Source of the DNA: Microbacteriaceae bacterium
Lineage (GTDB): Bacteria; Actinomycetota; Actinomycetes; Actinomycetales; Microbacteriaceae
NCBI GenBank assembly: GCA_947443745.1
Contig: CANEXL010000004.1
Coordinates: 1 to 47,496 of the forward strand
Direction of reading: 5' to 3'
Length of the DNA stretch: 47,496 bases
A program made the translations under genes and the position numbers. This document shows, one piece after another, positions 17,771 to 29,044 of this stretch. The notes below the pieces were generated by a model. It saw only the letters and a list, made by a program, of their open reading frames with translations, did not search any database and was not told the DNA's origin. Every line of letters starts with the position of its first letter. The stretch's first letter is position 1.

Positions 17771-18469
17771 ATGGCACGTGTAGTTCGAGGCACGCCTCGC
17801 ACCTCAATGGACATCGTCGACGGCCTCGCCGCATTGGGCGTCGCCACGGTGCATGAGTCTCAGGGTCGCATCGGCCTTCTCGACATTCGTCTTCGCCCCA
17901 TCTTCCCTGCCAAGATTGCCGGCAACGCCCTGACCTGTGAAGTTGCGCCCGGCGACAACTGGTCGATTCACGTGGCAGTGGAGCAGGCTCAGCCCGGCGA
18001 CATTTTGGTCGTCACGCCGACCAGCCCCTGCGATGACGGTTACCTCGGTGATCTCCTCGCCGAGAGCCTCATGGCCCACGGCGTTCGCGGTCTCGTGATC
18101 GATGCCGGTGTGCGCGATGTCGATACTCTCACCGAGATGGGCTTCCCCGTCTGGTCGAAGAGCATTGGCGCCCAAGGAACGGTCAAGCAGACCATTGGCG
18201 ACGTTCAGGTTCCCATCGTCATTGCCAACCAGTACGTTCGCCCCGGTGACGTCATCGTCGCCGACATCGATGGCGTTGTCGTCGTGCGCCGTGAGGATGC
18301 CGCTGAGGTCTTGACGAAGGGTCTGGAGCGCGAGGCGAACGAAACCGCCAAGCGTGCGCGCCTGGCTGCCGGTGAACTGGGTCTCGACATCTATGGCATG
18401 CGTGAGGCGCTCGCCGCCAAGGGATTGGTCTACGAGGACTACGCAGCCTCTGAGAATCACGCGGAATGA
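17771..18469 (+). CDS. ligK: 4-carboxy-4-hydroxy-2-oxoadipate aldolase
   Basis: Final enzyme of the 4,5-cleavage route: splits 4-carboxy-4-hydroxy-2-oxoadipate to pyruvate and oxaloacetate (class II, divalent metal). The start at 17771 follows AAGGGAGA; an earlier in-frame start within iclR 2 is discarded. The 232-residue length fits the HMG/CHA aldolase (RraA-like fold). Visible motifs: [14 protein letters not shown] near 32, [23 protein letters not shown] split near 59-81, and the substrate- and metal-binding Arg115-Asp116 in [11 protein letters not shown]. It is first in the seven-gene lig operon and overlaps ligU by 4 bases. Confidence 0.9.
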   Translation: MARVVRGTPRTSMDIVDGLAALGVATVHESQGRIGLLDIRLRPIFPAKIAGNALTCEVAPGDNWSIHVAVEQAQPGDILVVTPTSPCDDGYLGDLLAESLMAHGVRGLVIDAGVRDVDTLTEMGFPVWSKSIGAQGTVKQTIGDVQVPIVIANQYVRPGDVIVADIDGVVVVRREDAAEVLTKGLEREANETAKRARLAAGELGLDIYGMREALAAKGLVYEDYAASENHAE

Positions 18470-19566
18470 AGAATTCTCAGGTAGCGATTGACTGCTCCGT
18501 CATGCGCGGGGGAACCTCCAAGGGCCTGTACTTCTTGGCGGAGGATTTGCCGAGCAACCGCGCGGCCCGCGATACCTTCTTACTCGCAGCAATGGGTTCA
18601 CCCGACGTGCGCGAAATCGATGGAATGGGTGGCGGGCATCCGCTGACCTCCAAGGTGGCGGTCGTCAATAAGTCCGAGCGCCCCGGCATCGATGTCGACT
18701 ACCTGTTTTTGCAGGTGTGGCCCGATCGCGCCGAAGTGAGCGACCAGCAAAACTGTGGCAACATTCTGGCCGGTGTCGGCCCCTTCGCCATCGAAAAGGG
18801 CCTCATTGAGCCTCAGGATGGCATAACGCCTGTTGCTATTTATATGGCGAACACCGACTCCAAGGCCACGGCCTTCGTCGAGACCCCCGACTACATCGTC
18901 AACTACGCCGGCGACGCGCGGATCGATGGTGTTCCCGGAACGCATGCTCCCATCAACATTAACTTTGAGGATGTCGCGGGCTCCAGCTGCGGTAGCCTCC
19001 TGCCCACCGGCAACGTTGTTGACGTGGTCAACGGGGTGGAGGTCACGTGCATCGATAACGGCATGCCCGTGGTGTGCCTGAACGCTTCCGACTTTGGCAT
19101 CACCGGCTACGAAACTCCCGCCGAGCTCGAGGCCAACGAGGATCTCAAGGCTCGCGTCGAAGAGATTCGTTTGGCGGTGGGACCCATGATGAACCTGGGG
19201 GATGTCACCAACAAGACTGTTCCCAAGATGAGCCTGTTGTCCCCGGCAAAGGATGGCGGATTGCTCAGCACCCGCACGTTCATCCCGCACCGCGTGCACG
19301 AATCCATCGGAGTTCTCGGCGCCGTCTCGGTCGCCACCGCCTGCATGCTCGAAGGCAGTGTCGCGGCTCAGATTGCCGGACTGACCACGATTGGGTCCAG
19401 CCTGGAGGTTGAAGTCGAACACCCCAGTGGGTTCTTCACCGTGCAAATGGAGGTCGACAACTCCTCGGGAACGCCTGTCGTCACCAAATCTGCTTTGCTC
19501 CGCACCGCTCGCATGCTCATGTCGGGCTCCATTTATGTCCTCGAATCCGCTTGGGAGAACGCATGA
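18466..19566 (+). CDS. ligU: 4-oxalomesaconate tautomerase (PrpF family, LigU/GalD-like)
   Basis: Isomerises 4-oxalomesaconate so that LigJ can hydrate it. The 366-residue protein belongs to the PrpF/diaminopimelate-epimerase-like fold: [18 protein letters not shown] near residue 13, [14 protein letters not shown] near 53, the catalytic-Cys region [21 protein letters not shown] split near 91-111, and the ending [13 protein letters not shown]. PrpF paralogues in methylcitrate cycles look similar, but the position between ligK and ligJ makes the LigU/GalD role much more likely. Confidence 0.87.
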   Translation: MKNSQVAIDCSVMRGGTSKGLYFLAEDLPSNRAARDTFLLAAMGSPDVREIDGMGGGHPLTSKVAVVNKSERPGIDVDYLFLQVWPDRAEVSDQQNCGNILAGVGPFAIEKGLIEPQDGITPVAIYMANTDSKATAFVETPDYIVNYAGDARIDGVPGTHAPININFEDVAGSSCGSLLPTGNVVDVVNGVEVTCIDNGMPVVCLNASDFGITGYETPAELEANEDLKARVEEIRLAVGPMMNLGDVTNKTVPKMSLLSPAKDGGLLSTRTFIPHRVHESIGVLGAVSVATACMLEGSVAAQIAGLTTIGSSLEVEVEHPSGFFTVQMEVDNSSGTPVVTKSALLRTARMLMSGSIYVLESAWENA

Positions 19567-20594
19567 TCATCGATTGCCACGGCCACTACACAACGGCCCC
19601 CGAACTCCACAACCAGTGGCGCATCGACCAGCTCGCTGCCTTTGCTGCGGGCGAGCCCAGCCCCGCGTACCCCGAGATTTCTGATGCCATCATCATCGAG
19701 TCGATTGAGTCCAACCAGCTTCGCCTCATCACGGAGCGCGGCTCGGATCTCACAATCTTCTCTCCCCGGGCATCCGCCATGGGACACCACGAAGGCGATC
19801 AGCGCATCAGCCTCGAGTGGACCATTGCCTGCAACAACCTGATCAAGCGCGTCGTCGACCTGTTCCCCGGCGTCTTCATCGGCGTCGGCCAACTGCCGCA
19901 GTCCCCCGGTGCCGACCTGACCGAGACGATTGCCGAACTTGAGCGGTGCGTCAACGAGCTCGGCTTCATCGGCGTCAACCTAAACCCTGACCCCAGCGGC
20001 GGCATGTGGAACACGGTCCCCTTGACCGACACGTTCTGGTTCCCCCTCTACGCGAAGATGGTCGAACTCGATGTTCCCGCCATGATTCACGTGTCGGCAT
20101 CGTGCAACGCCAACTTTCATGCCACCGGCGCTCACTACATGAATGCTGACACGACGGCCTTCATGCAGCTTCTTCAGGGCGACCTGTTCGCGGAGTTCCC
20201 CTCTCTCAAGTTCATCATTCCTCACGGTGGTGGAGCGGTTCCGTACCACTGGGGTCGCTACCGCGGTCTGGCCGACATGCTGAAGAAGCCCAACCTCTCG
20301 ACGCACCTGATGAACAACGTGTTCTTCGACACGTGCGTCTATCACCAGCCCGGAATTGACCTTCTGGTAGATGTCATCGACAACAAAAACATCCTGTTCG
20401 GCTCCGAGATGATTGGTGCCGTTCGTGGAATTGACGAGACGACCGGTCAGTACTTCGATGACACCAAGCGCTACATTGACGCGGCCAAGATTACGGATGC
20501 CGAACGCACCAGCATCTTCTCCAGCAACGCGCGCGCCGTCTTCCCTCGTCTCGATGCGGCCTTGAAGTCACAGTCGGTTGGAACGGGCGCATGA
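19563..20594 (+). CDS. ligJ: 4-oxalomesaconate hydratase
   Basis: Amidohydrolase-superfamily hydratase that adds water to the oxalomesaconate tautomer, giving 4-carboxy-4-hydroxy-2-oxoadipate. The start at 19563 overlaps the ligU stop as ATGA; the product of 343 residues equals LigJ in length. The metal site begins with IDCHGHY (His6, His8), with MIHVSASCN near residue 179 and IPHGGGAVPYHWGRYRG near 219, and FGSEMIGAVRGID near 280, as in LigJ and decarboxylase relatives. It overlaps ligI by 4 bases. Confidence 0.9.
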   Translation: MIIDCHGHYTTAPELHNQWRIDQLAAFAAGEPSPAYPEISDAIIIESIESNQLRLITERGSDLTIFSPRASAMGHHEGDQRISLEWTIACNNLIKRVVDLFPGVFIGVGQLPQSPGADLTETIAELERCVNELGFIGVNLNPDPSGGMWNTVPLTDTFWFPLYAKMVELDVPAMIHVSASCNANFHATGAHYMNADTTAFMQLLQGDLFAEFPSLKFIIPHGGGAVPYHWGRYRGLADMLKKPNLSTHLMNNVFFDTCVYHQPGIDLLVDVIDNKNILFGSEMIGAVRGIDETTGQYFDDTKRYIDAAKITDAERTSIFSSNARAVFPRLDAALKSQSVGTGA

Positions 20595-21481
20595 GCACCG
20601 CCTTCGTGAAAGACGCCGACTGGCTGGATTGGCATCCCAACCCCAGCACGCCAAAGTTTGTCGTTCCTGCGGGCTCGGTTGACGCGCATTGCCACGTCTT
20701 CGGCCCCGGCGATATCTTCCCGTTTGCTCCCGAGCGCAAGTACACGCCCTGTGATGCCAGCCGGGAGCAGCTCTTTGCTCTGCGCGATTTTCTCGGCTTC
20801 GAGAAGAACGTCGTCGTGCAGGCCACGTGCCACGGTTCCGATAACTCGGCTCTGCTCGATGTGCTGGAGCACTCCGATGACCGTGCTCGCGGAGTCGTAA
20901 CGGTCACCCCCACGGTCACGCATGAAGAGCTCGCACGCATGCACGAACTTGGTGTTCGCGGCGTTCGATTCAACTACGTGAAGCGCCTCGTTGACCCCAA
21001 GCCCGATGATTACTACCGCGAGATCATCGAAAAGATTCGCCCTCTGGGCTGGCACGTCGTGCTCTATTTCGAACCTGCCGACCTGTTGGAGAAGTGGGAC
21101 TTTTTCACGTCCCTCAACATCCCGATTGTTATTGATCACATGGGACGCCCAGATGTCACCAAAGACGTCAACGGCCCCGAGTTCGATACGTTCTTGCGCT
21201 TCATGCGCGAGAACACCAATGTGTGGTCCAAGGTGAGTTGCCCCGACCGCATCACCGTCAGTGGAGCTCCGCTGTATGCCGACGTCGTTCCCTTCGCGAA
21301 GACCATCGTGGAAGAGTTCAGCGATCGCGTGCTGTGGGGAACCGACTGGCCTCATCCGAACATGAAAAAGGAGATGCCCGATGACGGCATCCTCGTTGAC
21401 TACGTTCCTTCTATTGCGACGACCCCGTCGCTACAAGTGAAACTGCTTGTGTCCAATCCCAACACCCTCTACTGGAGCTAA
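20591..21481 (+). CDS. ligI: 2-pyrone-4,6-dicarboxylate lactonase
   Basis: Hydrolyses 2-pyrone-4,6-dicarboxylate (PDC) to 4-oxalomesaconate. The 296-residue protein has the LigI signature GSVDAHCHVFGPGDIFPF (His33 and His35) near residue 28, RKYTPCDASREQL after it, IDHMGRPDV near 180 and the catalytic Asp252 in LWGTDWPHPN. LigI differs from most amidohydrolases in needing no metal. It lies 2 bases before ligA. The enzyme is a good marker for the PDC route, so the pathway call rests strongly on it. Confidence 0.93.
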   Translation: MSTAFVKDADWLDWHPNPSTPKFVVPAGSVDAHCHVFGPGDIFPFAPERKYTPCDASREQLFALRDFLGFEKNVVVQATCHGSDNSALLDVLEHSDDRARGVVTVTPTVTHEELARMHELGVRGVRFNYVKRLVDPKPDDYYREIIEKIRPLGWHVVLYFEPADLLEKWDFFTSLNIPIVIDHMGRPDVTKDVNGPEFDTFLRFMRENTNVWSKVSCPDRITVSGAPLYADVVPFAKTIVEEFSDRVLWGTDWPHPNMKKEMPDDGILVDYVPSIATTPSLQVKLLVSNPNTLYWS

Positions 21482-21483
21482 CA

Positions 21484-22730
<1,247 letters not shown>

Positions 22731-22732
22731 CA

Positions 22733-23698
22733 GTGAGTACACCAGTGAATATTGCCGTCGTCGGGCTGGGAGCCTTCGGGCAGAAGCACCTCGACGCGCT
22801 TGCCCTCATCGACGACGCCACTATTCACTCGGTGGGCCACAGCCGTCTCGGAATTGCCGAGGAGGTGGCTGCAAAATACGGCGCCACCTCGGCGACTCCG
22901 GCCTTTGACGACTTCGCCGCCCTGCTGGCGCAGCCCGATCTGGATGCCGTCATCTTGGCCACGCCCACTCACCTGCACCACGACCAGACCATTCAGGCTC
23001 TTCGTGCCGGCAAGCACGTCATGGTCGAGATCCCCATGGCCGACAACCTCGCGGGCGTGCAAGAGATTGTGAACGTTCAGAAGGAGACAGGCCTCATCGC
23101 GATGGCGGGGCACACACGTCGGTTCAACCCGTCGCACCAGTACGTTCACCACAAGATCGTGGCGGGGGAATTCAACATCCAGCAAATGGATGTTCAGACC
23201 TACTTCTTCCGTCGCACCAACATGAACGCCCTCGGACAGCCTCGATCCTGGGCCGATCACCTGCTGTGGCATCACGCCGCTCACACGGTGGACCTCTTTC
23301 AGTACCAGACGGGCGAGAAGATTGTTCAGGCCAACGCGGTTCAGGGGCCCAAGCATCCTGAGCTCGGCATTGCCATGGACATGTCGATTCAGCTTCGCAC
23401 CGAGAGTGGCAAGATTTGTACGCTCTCGCTCTCGTTCAACAACGACGGCCCACTGGGCACGTTCTTTCGCTACATCGGCGATACCGGCACCTACATTGCC
23501 CGGTACGACGACCTGTTCACCGGCAAAGAAGAGCCCATCGACGTCTCGAAAGTTGACGTGTCGATGAACGGCATCGAGCTTCAGGATCGCGAGTTTGTCT
23601 CGGCCATCCGGGAGAAGCGTGAGCCCAACTCGTCGGTCGCCCAAGTACTGCCGTGCTACATCGTTCTGGATGCCTTGCAGCAACAGCTCGACTACTAG
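22733..23698 (+). CDS. ligC: 4-carboxy-2-hydroxymuconate-6-semialdehyde dehydrogenase
   Basis: NAD(P)-dependent oxidation of the ring-cleavage hemiacetal to PDC. The GTG start at 22733 is 2 bases after ligB. The 321-residue protein is of the Gfo/Idh/MocA fold: Rossmann GLGAFGQKHLDAL near residue 11, AVILATPTHLHHDQTI near 77, VEIPMADNL with the family's E-x-P position, and HTRRFNPSHQYVH near 127. Length matches LigC (about 315). It is the last gene of the operon, ending 36 bases before a strong terminator. Confidence 0.9.
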   Translation: MSTPVNIAVVGLGAFGQKHLDALALIDDATIHSVGHSRLGIAEEVAAKYGATSATPAFDDFAALLAQPDLDAVILATPTHLHHDQTIQALRAGKHVMVEIPMADNLAGVQEIVNVQKETGLIAMAGHTRRFNPSHQYVHHKIVAGEFNIQQMDVQTYFFRRTNMNALGQPRSWADHLLWHHAAHTVDLFQYQTGEKIVQANAVQGPKHPELGIAMDMSIQLRTESGKICTLSLSFNNDGPLGTFFRYIGDTGTYIARYDDLFTGKEEPIDVSKVDVSMNGIELQDREFVSAIREKREPNSSVAQVLPCYIVLDALQQQLDY

Positions 23699-23734
23699 CA
23701 CCACGAAGCCAGGAGGCCAGCGCCTTCTCGCGCA

Positions 23735-23770
23735 AGGGGTATCACTTCGGTGGTGCCCCTTGTTCGTTAA
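23735..23770 (+). terminator. Intrinsic terminator of the lig operon (UUCG tetraloop)
   Basis: CAAGGGGTATCAC (23735-23747) pairs with GTGGTGCCCCTTG (23752-23764) over 13 pairs, two of them G-U, closed by a TTCG loop and followed by TTCGTT. It lies 36 bases after the ligC stop, and 9 bases before the stop of the convergent dehydrogenase gene. Confidence 0.85.
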
Positions 23771-23778
23771 CCAGCCAA

Positions 23779-24573
23779 TTAGGGGAGCTTGCTGAAGGGG
23801 ATCTTCTTGCCGTGCAAGATGCGGCCGTAGTTGAACTCGATGGGCCCAATCATGGTGCTCTCGTAGCCGCTCTCGTTGAGCATCTCGACCACGTCGAGCA
23901 TTTCGATCTGGCGGCGCTTCACGTGTTGCGCGGTGCCGGAGAGGTAGCGCTTGGCGGTAGCCGCCGAGCTGGAGTCGAACTCCCGCAAAATCTCTTCGTA
24001 GGCCCAGTCCTGCAGGCCCATGCTTTCAGCTGCCCACAGGGTGTCGATGATGACACCCGCCATTCCCTTGGCCAAAATGCTGCGGATGAGCTTGCGAGCG
24101 GCAGCCTCGCCGGGAACCTCCGACACGTACTCGAGGTCGAGACCGAAGGGTGTCATCAGCTCAATAAACTTTGCGGCTCCAGCGCCGGCGATGCCCATGG
24201 GGACCTTTTCGGCCAGACCGGGAACCGGGCGCATGATGGCCACATCCACGAAGGCTCCGTCGGGAAAGACGGTTGCCATTTTCTTCTTCATGGCGGGCGT
24301 TCCCGTATTGAGGTCGGCGAACAGCGCACCGGGCTTGAGAAGCGGGGCGACTTCTTCGGCAATCTTCGCGGCGACCCGGGAGGAGTTGATGGAGAGCACG
24401 ATGTCGGCTCCCGTGACGGCCTCGTTGATGGTCGCGGTCAGCGGAACCGTGGGGTTCGCAGGGTTGGCCACATCGAATCCAACGACATCAAGCCCGGCGG
24501 CAGCGAGCCCGCCAGCAATAAGCGATCCGGCTTCACCGTGGCCGATGATGGCAACTTTGATGTTTTTCGTCAT
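23779..24573 (-). CDS. NAD(P)-binding dehydrogenase of the 3-hydroxyisobutyrate type with DUF1932 domain
   Basis: I start the gene at the ATG at 24571-24573 behind GGGAG; the open frame upstream has no family residues. The 264-residue protein opens with a Rossmann fold (VAIIGHGEAGSLIAGGLAAAG), has ADLNTGTPAMKKK near 88 in place of the HIBADH substrate loop, and ends in a DUF1932 helical domain (KLIRSILAKGMAGVIIDTL, KRRQIEMLDVVEMLNESG). Relatives are annotated as phosphogluconate-dehydrogenase-like, with no settled substrate. It is convergent to ligC and divergent to a zinc alcohol dehydrogenase, so it may handle a side-chain or ring-cleavage intermediate; that is inference. Confidence 0.8.
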   Translation of the reverse strand: MTKNIKVAIIGHGEAGSLIAGGLAAAGLDVVGFDVANPANPTVPLTATINEAVTGADIVLSINSSRVAAKIAEEVAPLLKPGALFADLNTGTPAMKKKMATVFPDGAFVDVAIMRPVPGLAEKVPMGIAGAGAAKFIELMTPFGLDLEYVSEVPGEAAARKLIRSILAKGMAGVIIDTLWAAESMGLQDWAYEEILREFDSSSAATAKRYLSGTAQHVKRRQIEMLDVVEMLNESGYESTMIGPIEFNYGRILHGKKIPFSKLP

Positions 24574-24621
24574 GACCCTATTCTCCCGCAGGTTGGCCCG
24601 CGCCGGTGCGGATCGAGAGTC

Positions 24622-24650
24622 TTGATTGCGGGGCTCAGGCACGCAATACT
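24622..24650 (+). promoter_or_regulatory. Candidate promoter of the zinc alcohol dehydrogenase gene
   Basis: TTGATT (24622-24627) and AATACT (24645-24650) are spaced by 17 bases in the divergent gap, 27 bases before the ATG at 24678. Confidence 0.5.
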
Positions 24651-24677
24651 GTGACGACAGGGGGGAGAATTCAACCG

Positions 24678-25820
24678 ATGAAAGGAACCATGACAGTGAC
24701 GTCATTGCCAAAAATGATGAGAGCGGCCGTGTTGGCATCTGACTCCCCGACGCTCCGCATCGAGACCATTGCCGTGCCCCAGCCGCACGAAGACGAGGCT
24801 CTGATTCGGGTCACGTCGTGTGGCGTCTGTCACACCGACCTCCACGTCATCAAAGGCGAGGTTGCCTTCCCTCGACCGGCGGTGCTCGGTCATGAAATCA
24901 GTGGCACGATTGTCTCGTTTGGCGAAAATACTGCCGACACCCACGGCCTCAGCGAGGGGGATCGCGTCGCCGGTGCCTTCATTATGCCCTGCACTAACTG
25001 TGCTGCCTGCCTCAAGGGTCGTGATGATTTGTGCGCGAATTTCTTCGGTCAGAACCGCCTCAAGGGAACGCTCTACGACGGTACGAGCCGCCTGAGTATG
25101 CCTGACGGATCTTTTCTTGCCATGTATTCCATGGGTGGTTTGGCGGAATACGCGGTCGTCCCCGTGTCTGCCCTCGCCCGACTGGCCGACACGGTCGACC
25201 TCGAAACGTCCTGCATTTTGGGCTGCGCCGGACTGACGTCGTATGGCGCAGTTTTTCGGTCGGGCCAGGTCGAGTCCGGGGCCACCGTTGCGATTGTTGG
25301 GGTCGGCGGCATCGGTTCGAGCCTCATCCTGATGGCTAAGGCCGCGGGAGCATCCGTGATAGTCGCCGTCGATATTGCCGACGACAAGCTCGAGCGTGCC
25401 CGGGAGCTGGGCGCAACTCACACCGTGAATTCCCGAGAAGTCGACCCTGTCGCGGCCGTTCGTGAGATGACGGCGGGCGGGGCCGATGTTGCCTTCGAGG
25501 CGCTCGGCAACCCGACCACGTTTAAACAGACATCGCAAATGTTGGCCGACGGAGGCCGGATGGTCGCGATTGGGATTGCTGCCGGAGCTGCCACAGCCGA
25601 TATCGAAATAACCCCCTTGGTGCGTCGCGGCTACACGATTACCGGATCATTCGGAGGCCGAACCCGCGTGGACCTGCCGGCCGTCACAAAAATTGCCGCC
25701 GACGGCGGCTTTGACGTGAGCACCCTCGTGACGAGACGCTACTCTCTCGAGGAAGCGGATGAGGCCTATCAGGCCCTTGCCCGCGGAGAAATCACGGGCA
25801 GGGCCATCATTGTCATGTAG
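24678..25820 (+). CDS. Zinc-dependent alcohol dehydrogenase (MDR superfamily)
   Basis: NAD(P)-dependent medium-chain dehydrogenase, 380 residues from the ATG at 24678 behind GGGGGAG (an internal ATG at 24690 is also possible). The catalytic zinc ligands lie in SCGVCHTDLH and GHEISG; the structural zinc has four cysteines in CTNCAACLKGRDDLC; the coenzyme site is VAIVGVGGIGSSLILMAKAAGA. YSMGGLAEYAVVP is a family mark. By location it may oxidise aromatic alcohols such as vanillyl alcohol, but sequence alone does not fix the substrate. The gene ends 9 bases before the stop of the convergent aldo/keto reductase gene. Confidence 0.88.
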   Translation: MKGTMTVTSLPKMMRAAVLASDSPTLRIETIAVPQPHEDEALIRVTSCGVCHTDLHVIKGEVAFPRPAVLGHEISGTIVSFGENTADTHGLSEGDRVAGAFIMPCTNCAACLKGRDDLCANFFGQNRLKGTLYDGTSRLSMPDGSFLAMYSMGGLAEYAVVPVSALARLADTVDLETSCILGCAGLTSYGAVFRSGQVESGATVAIVGVGGIGSSLILMAKAAGASVIVAVDIADDKLERARELGATHTVNSREVDPVAAVREMTAGGADVAFEALGNPTTFKQTSQMLADGGRMVAIGIAAGAATADIEITPLVRRGYTITGSFGGRTRVDLPAVTKIAADGGFDVSTLVTRRYSLEEADEAYQALARGEITGRAIIVM

Positions 25821-25829
25821 CCCAGAACC

Positions 25830-26781
<952 letters not shown>

Positions 26782-26804
<23 letters not shown>

Positions 26805-27864
26805 GCCTTAAATCTACAACCGATTGCCGAATGAGTAGCTCGGTGGGCAAGACGACATCATGAGAAATGCCATCAGGATGCTCAATTTGTCGCAACAGCT
26901 CGGCAACGGCTTCAGCGGCAAGCTTTTCGACCGGACGGGCAACAACGGTGAGCCCGCCGCCGAGAACCTGAGCCCACGGGCTGTCGTCGACCGTCACGAT
27001 CGAGAGGTTCTGGCCAATCACGAGGCCTCTCTTCTGGGCCACGGCGAGCACCGCCAAAAGCATGTCGTTGTTCGACGTAAAGATGAACGTTGGCGGATGC
27101 GGCGAATCAAGCAACTGCTCGACACCGGACTGCGCGACCTCAAGGCTGGCGGGAACAAACCTCCACTGCACGCTATTGGCTGGCAATGTGGCAGCCGCGG
27201 CGCCGTGTTTGATTCCGTTGATACGCCCCATGATGGAGGAAATAATGCCATCGGGCTGGACTGATGTCACGGCGGGGATGCCGGCCACACGAACGAGACA
27301 GCCAATGTCGCGGTGCCCCAGCGACACGGCATATTCGATGGCAGCGGCACAACTTGTGAGGTCGTCGGTAGTGAAGGTGCTGGCATTCACGCCGTCGGCT
27401 TTTCGGTCAAAAAGCACAATGGGGGTGTTGCGAAGAGCGGGGGTTAAGAGGTGCTCGTGGCTGCCGATGGGGACGGGAACGACAATGAGTCCGTCCACTT
27501 GCTTTTCCAGCAAGTGGGTGACGGCCTCCCGTTCAGCCCCAAGATTTTCCGCCGTGTTGGAAACGAGAACTTGGAAGCCCGACTCCGCGGCCGCGTCGAC
27601 GATGGCTTTTGTGGCACGGTCGAAATAGGCGTTGGTGAAGTTGCTGATGATGACCAGACCGAGCGTTTTTGTCCGACCATGGCGCATCGCCTGCGCCGTT
27701 TGATTGGGGATATAGCCCAGTTCATCGGCAATTTTTTGAACGTGAGCGGCGGTTTTTGCCCCCACGCGTCCGTAGCCGCTGAGAGCTCGAGATGCCGTTG
27801 CGCGAGAGACGCCGGCGGCGGCGGCAACCCCAACAAGTGTCGGCACAGAGACGGGTTCGTTCAC
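26782..27864 (-). CDS. LacI-family transcriptional repressor
   Basis: The start is taken as the GTG at 27862-27864 (MNEPVSVPTLVGVAAAAGVS) because AAAGGA lies upstream and the family HTH begins there. The 360-residue protein has the LacI HTH and hinge (GVAAAAGVSRATASRALSGYGRVGAKT, here residues about 11-37) and a periplasmic-binding-like effector domain (GLVIISNFTNAYFDRATKAI, DGLIVVPVP, ILFTSNN-like IFTSNNDMLLAVL). It is divergent to a sugar ABC transporter; a palindrome GAGAACGTTCTC at 27966-27977 is a likely operator. Confidence 0.9.
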
Positions 27865-27965
27865 GGGAGGTTTCCTTTGAGTTACCAAATTGTGATAAAC
27901 GGAAAGCCTTTTCAGCTTGCAAAAGTTCTGCCGTACCACTCACAATATATCTATTCACCATTTGT

Positions 27966-27977
27966 GAGAACGTTCTC
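27966..27977. promoter_or_regulatory. Candidate LacI-family operator before the sugar transporter operon
   Basis: GAGAACGTTCTC is a perfect 12-bp palindrome with the central CG step typical of LacI-family sites. It lies 31 bases before the binding-protein ATG, downstream of AT-rich -10-like sequence (around 27943-27953), where a bound repressor would block transcription. Confidence 0.6.
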
Positions 27978-28008
27978 GCAGATTTTTCATCAAAGGAGAT
28001 AAAGAATA

Positions 28009-29010
28009 ATGAAGGTTTCCAAAAAAGCCCTCGCACTGGTTGGTGTTGCTTCGGCCATCACCCTTCTCGCTGGTTGCGCAAGCACCGGAACAGCAACAAC
28101 GTCGGCAGACAAGCCCATCACCATCGCATTCGTCATGGGTGCAGAGTCTGACCCCTTCTTCCAGGCCATGAAGGTCGGCGCTGAAGAAGAAGCCGCTGCT
28201 GAGGGCGTTACCCTCATCTGGCAGGGCGACCCCGCAAAGTACTCTGCTGAGACACAGATCCCCATCGTTGACGCCGTTCTCGCGCAGCAGCCTGATGGCC
28301 TCGTTCTCATCCCGACTGACCCGGTAGCTCTGCAGCCATCCGTTGCCAAGGCAATTGCCGCTGGTATCAAGGTTGCCAACGTTGACACCCATGTCAACGA
28401 CCTCAGCGACGTCAGCATCTTCATCACCGGCGACAACGCTGACGGTGGCTCAAAGGCTGCTGACGCAATCGCCACACAAATTGGCTACAAGGACGGCTCG
28501 AAGTACCAGGTCGTCGTTGGTCTGACCAGTGCAACCGCAACGACCAACGTTGCTCGTCTCGATGGCTTCAAGGCTCAGGTTGCTGCAAAGTACCCCGGCA
28601 TCGAAGTTGTAGACGTTGCCTACTCTGAGTCCAACCCTGAGACCGCTGCTACCAACGTCAACAACTGGTTGACCAAGTACCCCGAGCTCTCTGGCATCTT
28701 CGCTATCGATGGAACCAACGCTTCGGGTGCTGCTGCAGCTCTCGAGTCCAAGGGCCTCACCGGCAAGGTTGCTCTCGTGGGCTACGACGCATACCCCGAC
28801 AACGTCGCCAAGATCAAGTCTGGTATCTTCACCGCTCTCATCGCTCAGGACCCTGCTGCTGAAGCCCGCTTGGCCATCAAGGCTCTCGTGGACCTCATCA
28901 AGAACGGCACCAAGCCTGCTGAGTCCTCCGTCGTCATCCCTAACGTCACACTCACCAGCAAGACGTCAGACGCTGACTTCGCGAAGTACACGTACGTAGC
29001 TTCTAAGTAA
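28009..29010 (+). CDS. Sugar ABC transporter substrate-binding lipoprotein
   Basis: Extracellular binding protein of the ribose/galactose (CUT2) type. The 333-residue protein starts with a lipoprotein signal (MKVSKKALALVGVASAITLL, lipobox LAGC at about residue 23), followed by a Peripla_BP_4 domain: ITIAFVMGAESDPFFQAMKVG, QQPDGLVLIPTDPVALQPSV, FITGDNADGGSKAADAI, and IFAIDGTNASGAAAALESKG. AAAGGAG lies 11 bases before the ATG. Codon choice is strongly biased, as expected for an abundant binding protein. First gene of the LacI-controlled operon; ligand unknown. Confidence 0.92.
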   Translation: MKVSKKALALVGVASAITLLAGCASTGTATTSADKPITIAFVMGAESDPFFQAMKVGAEEEAAAEGVTLIWQGDPAKYSAETQIPIVDAVLAQQPDGLVLIPTDPVALQPSVAKAIAAGIKVANVDTHVNDLSDVSIFITGDNADGGSKAADAIATQIGYKDGSKYQVVVGLTSATATTNVARLDGFKAQVAAKYPGIEVVDVAYSESNPETAATNVNNWLTKYPELSGIFAIDGTNASGAAAALESKGLTGKVALVGYDAYPDNVAKIKSGIFTALIAQDPAAEARLAIKALVDLIKNGTKPAESSVVIPNVTLTSKTSDADFAKYTYVASK

Positions 29011-29044
29011 CACAACTCGTAAGACCATTGGCGAAGGAGCCACA

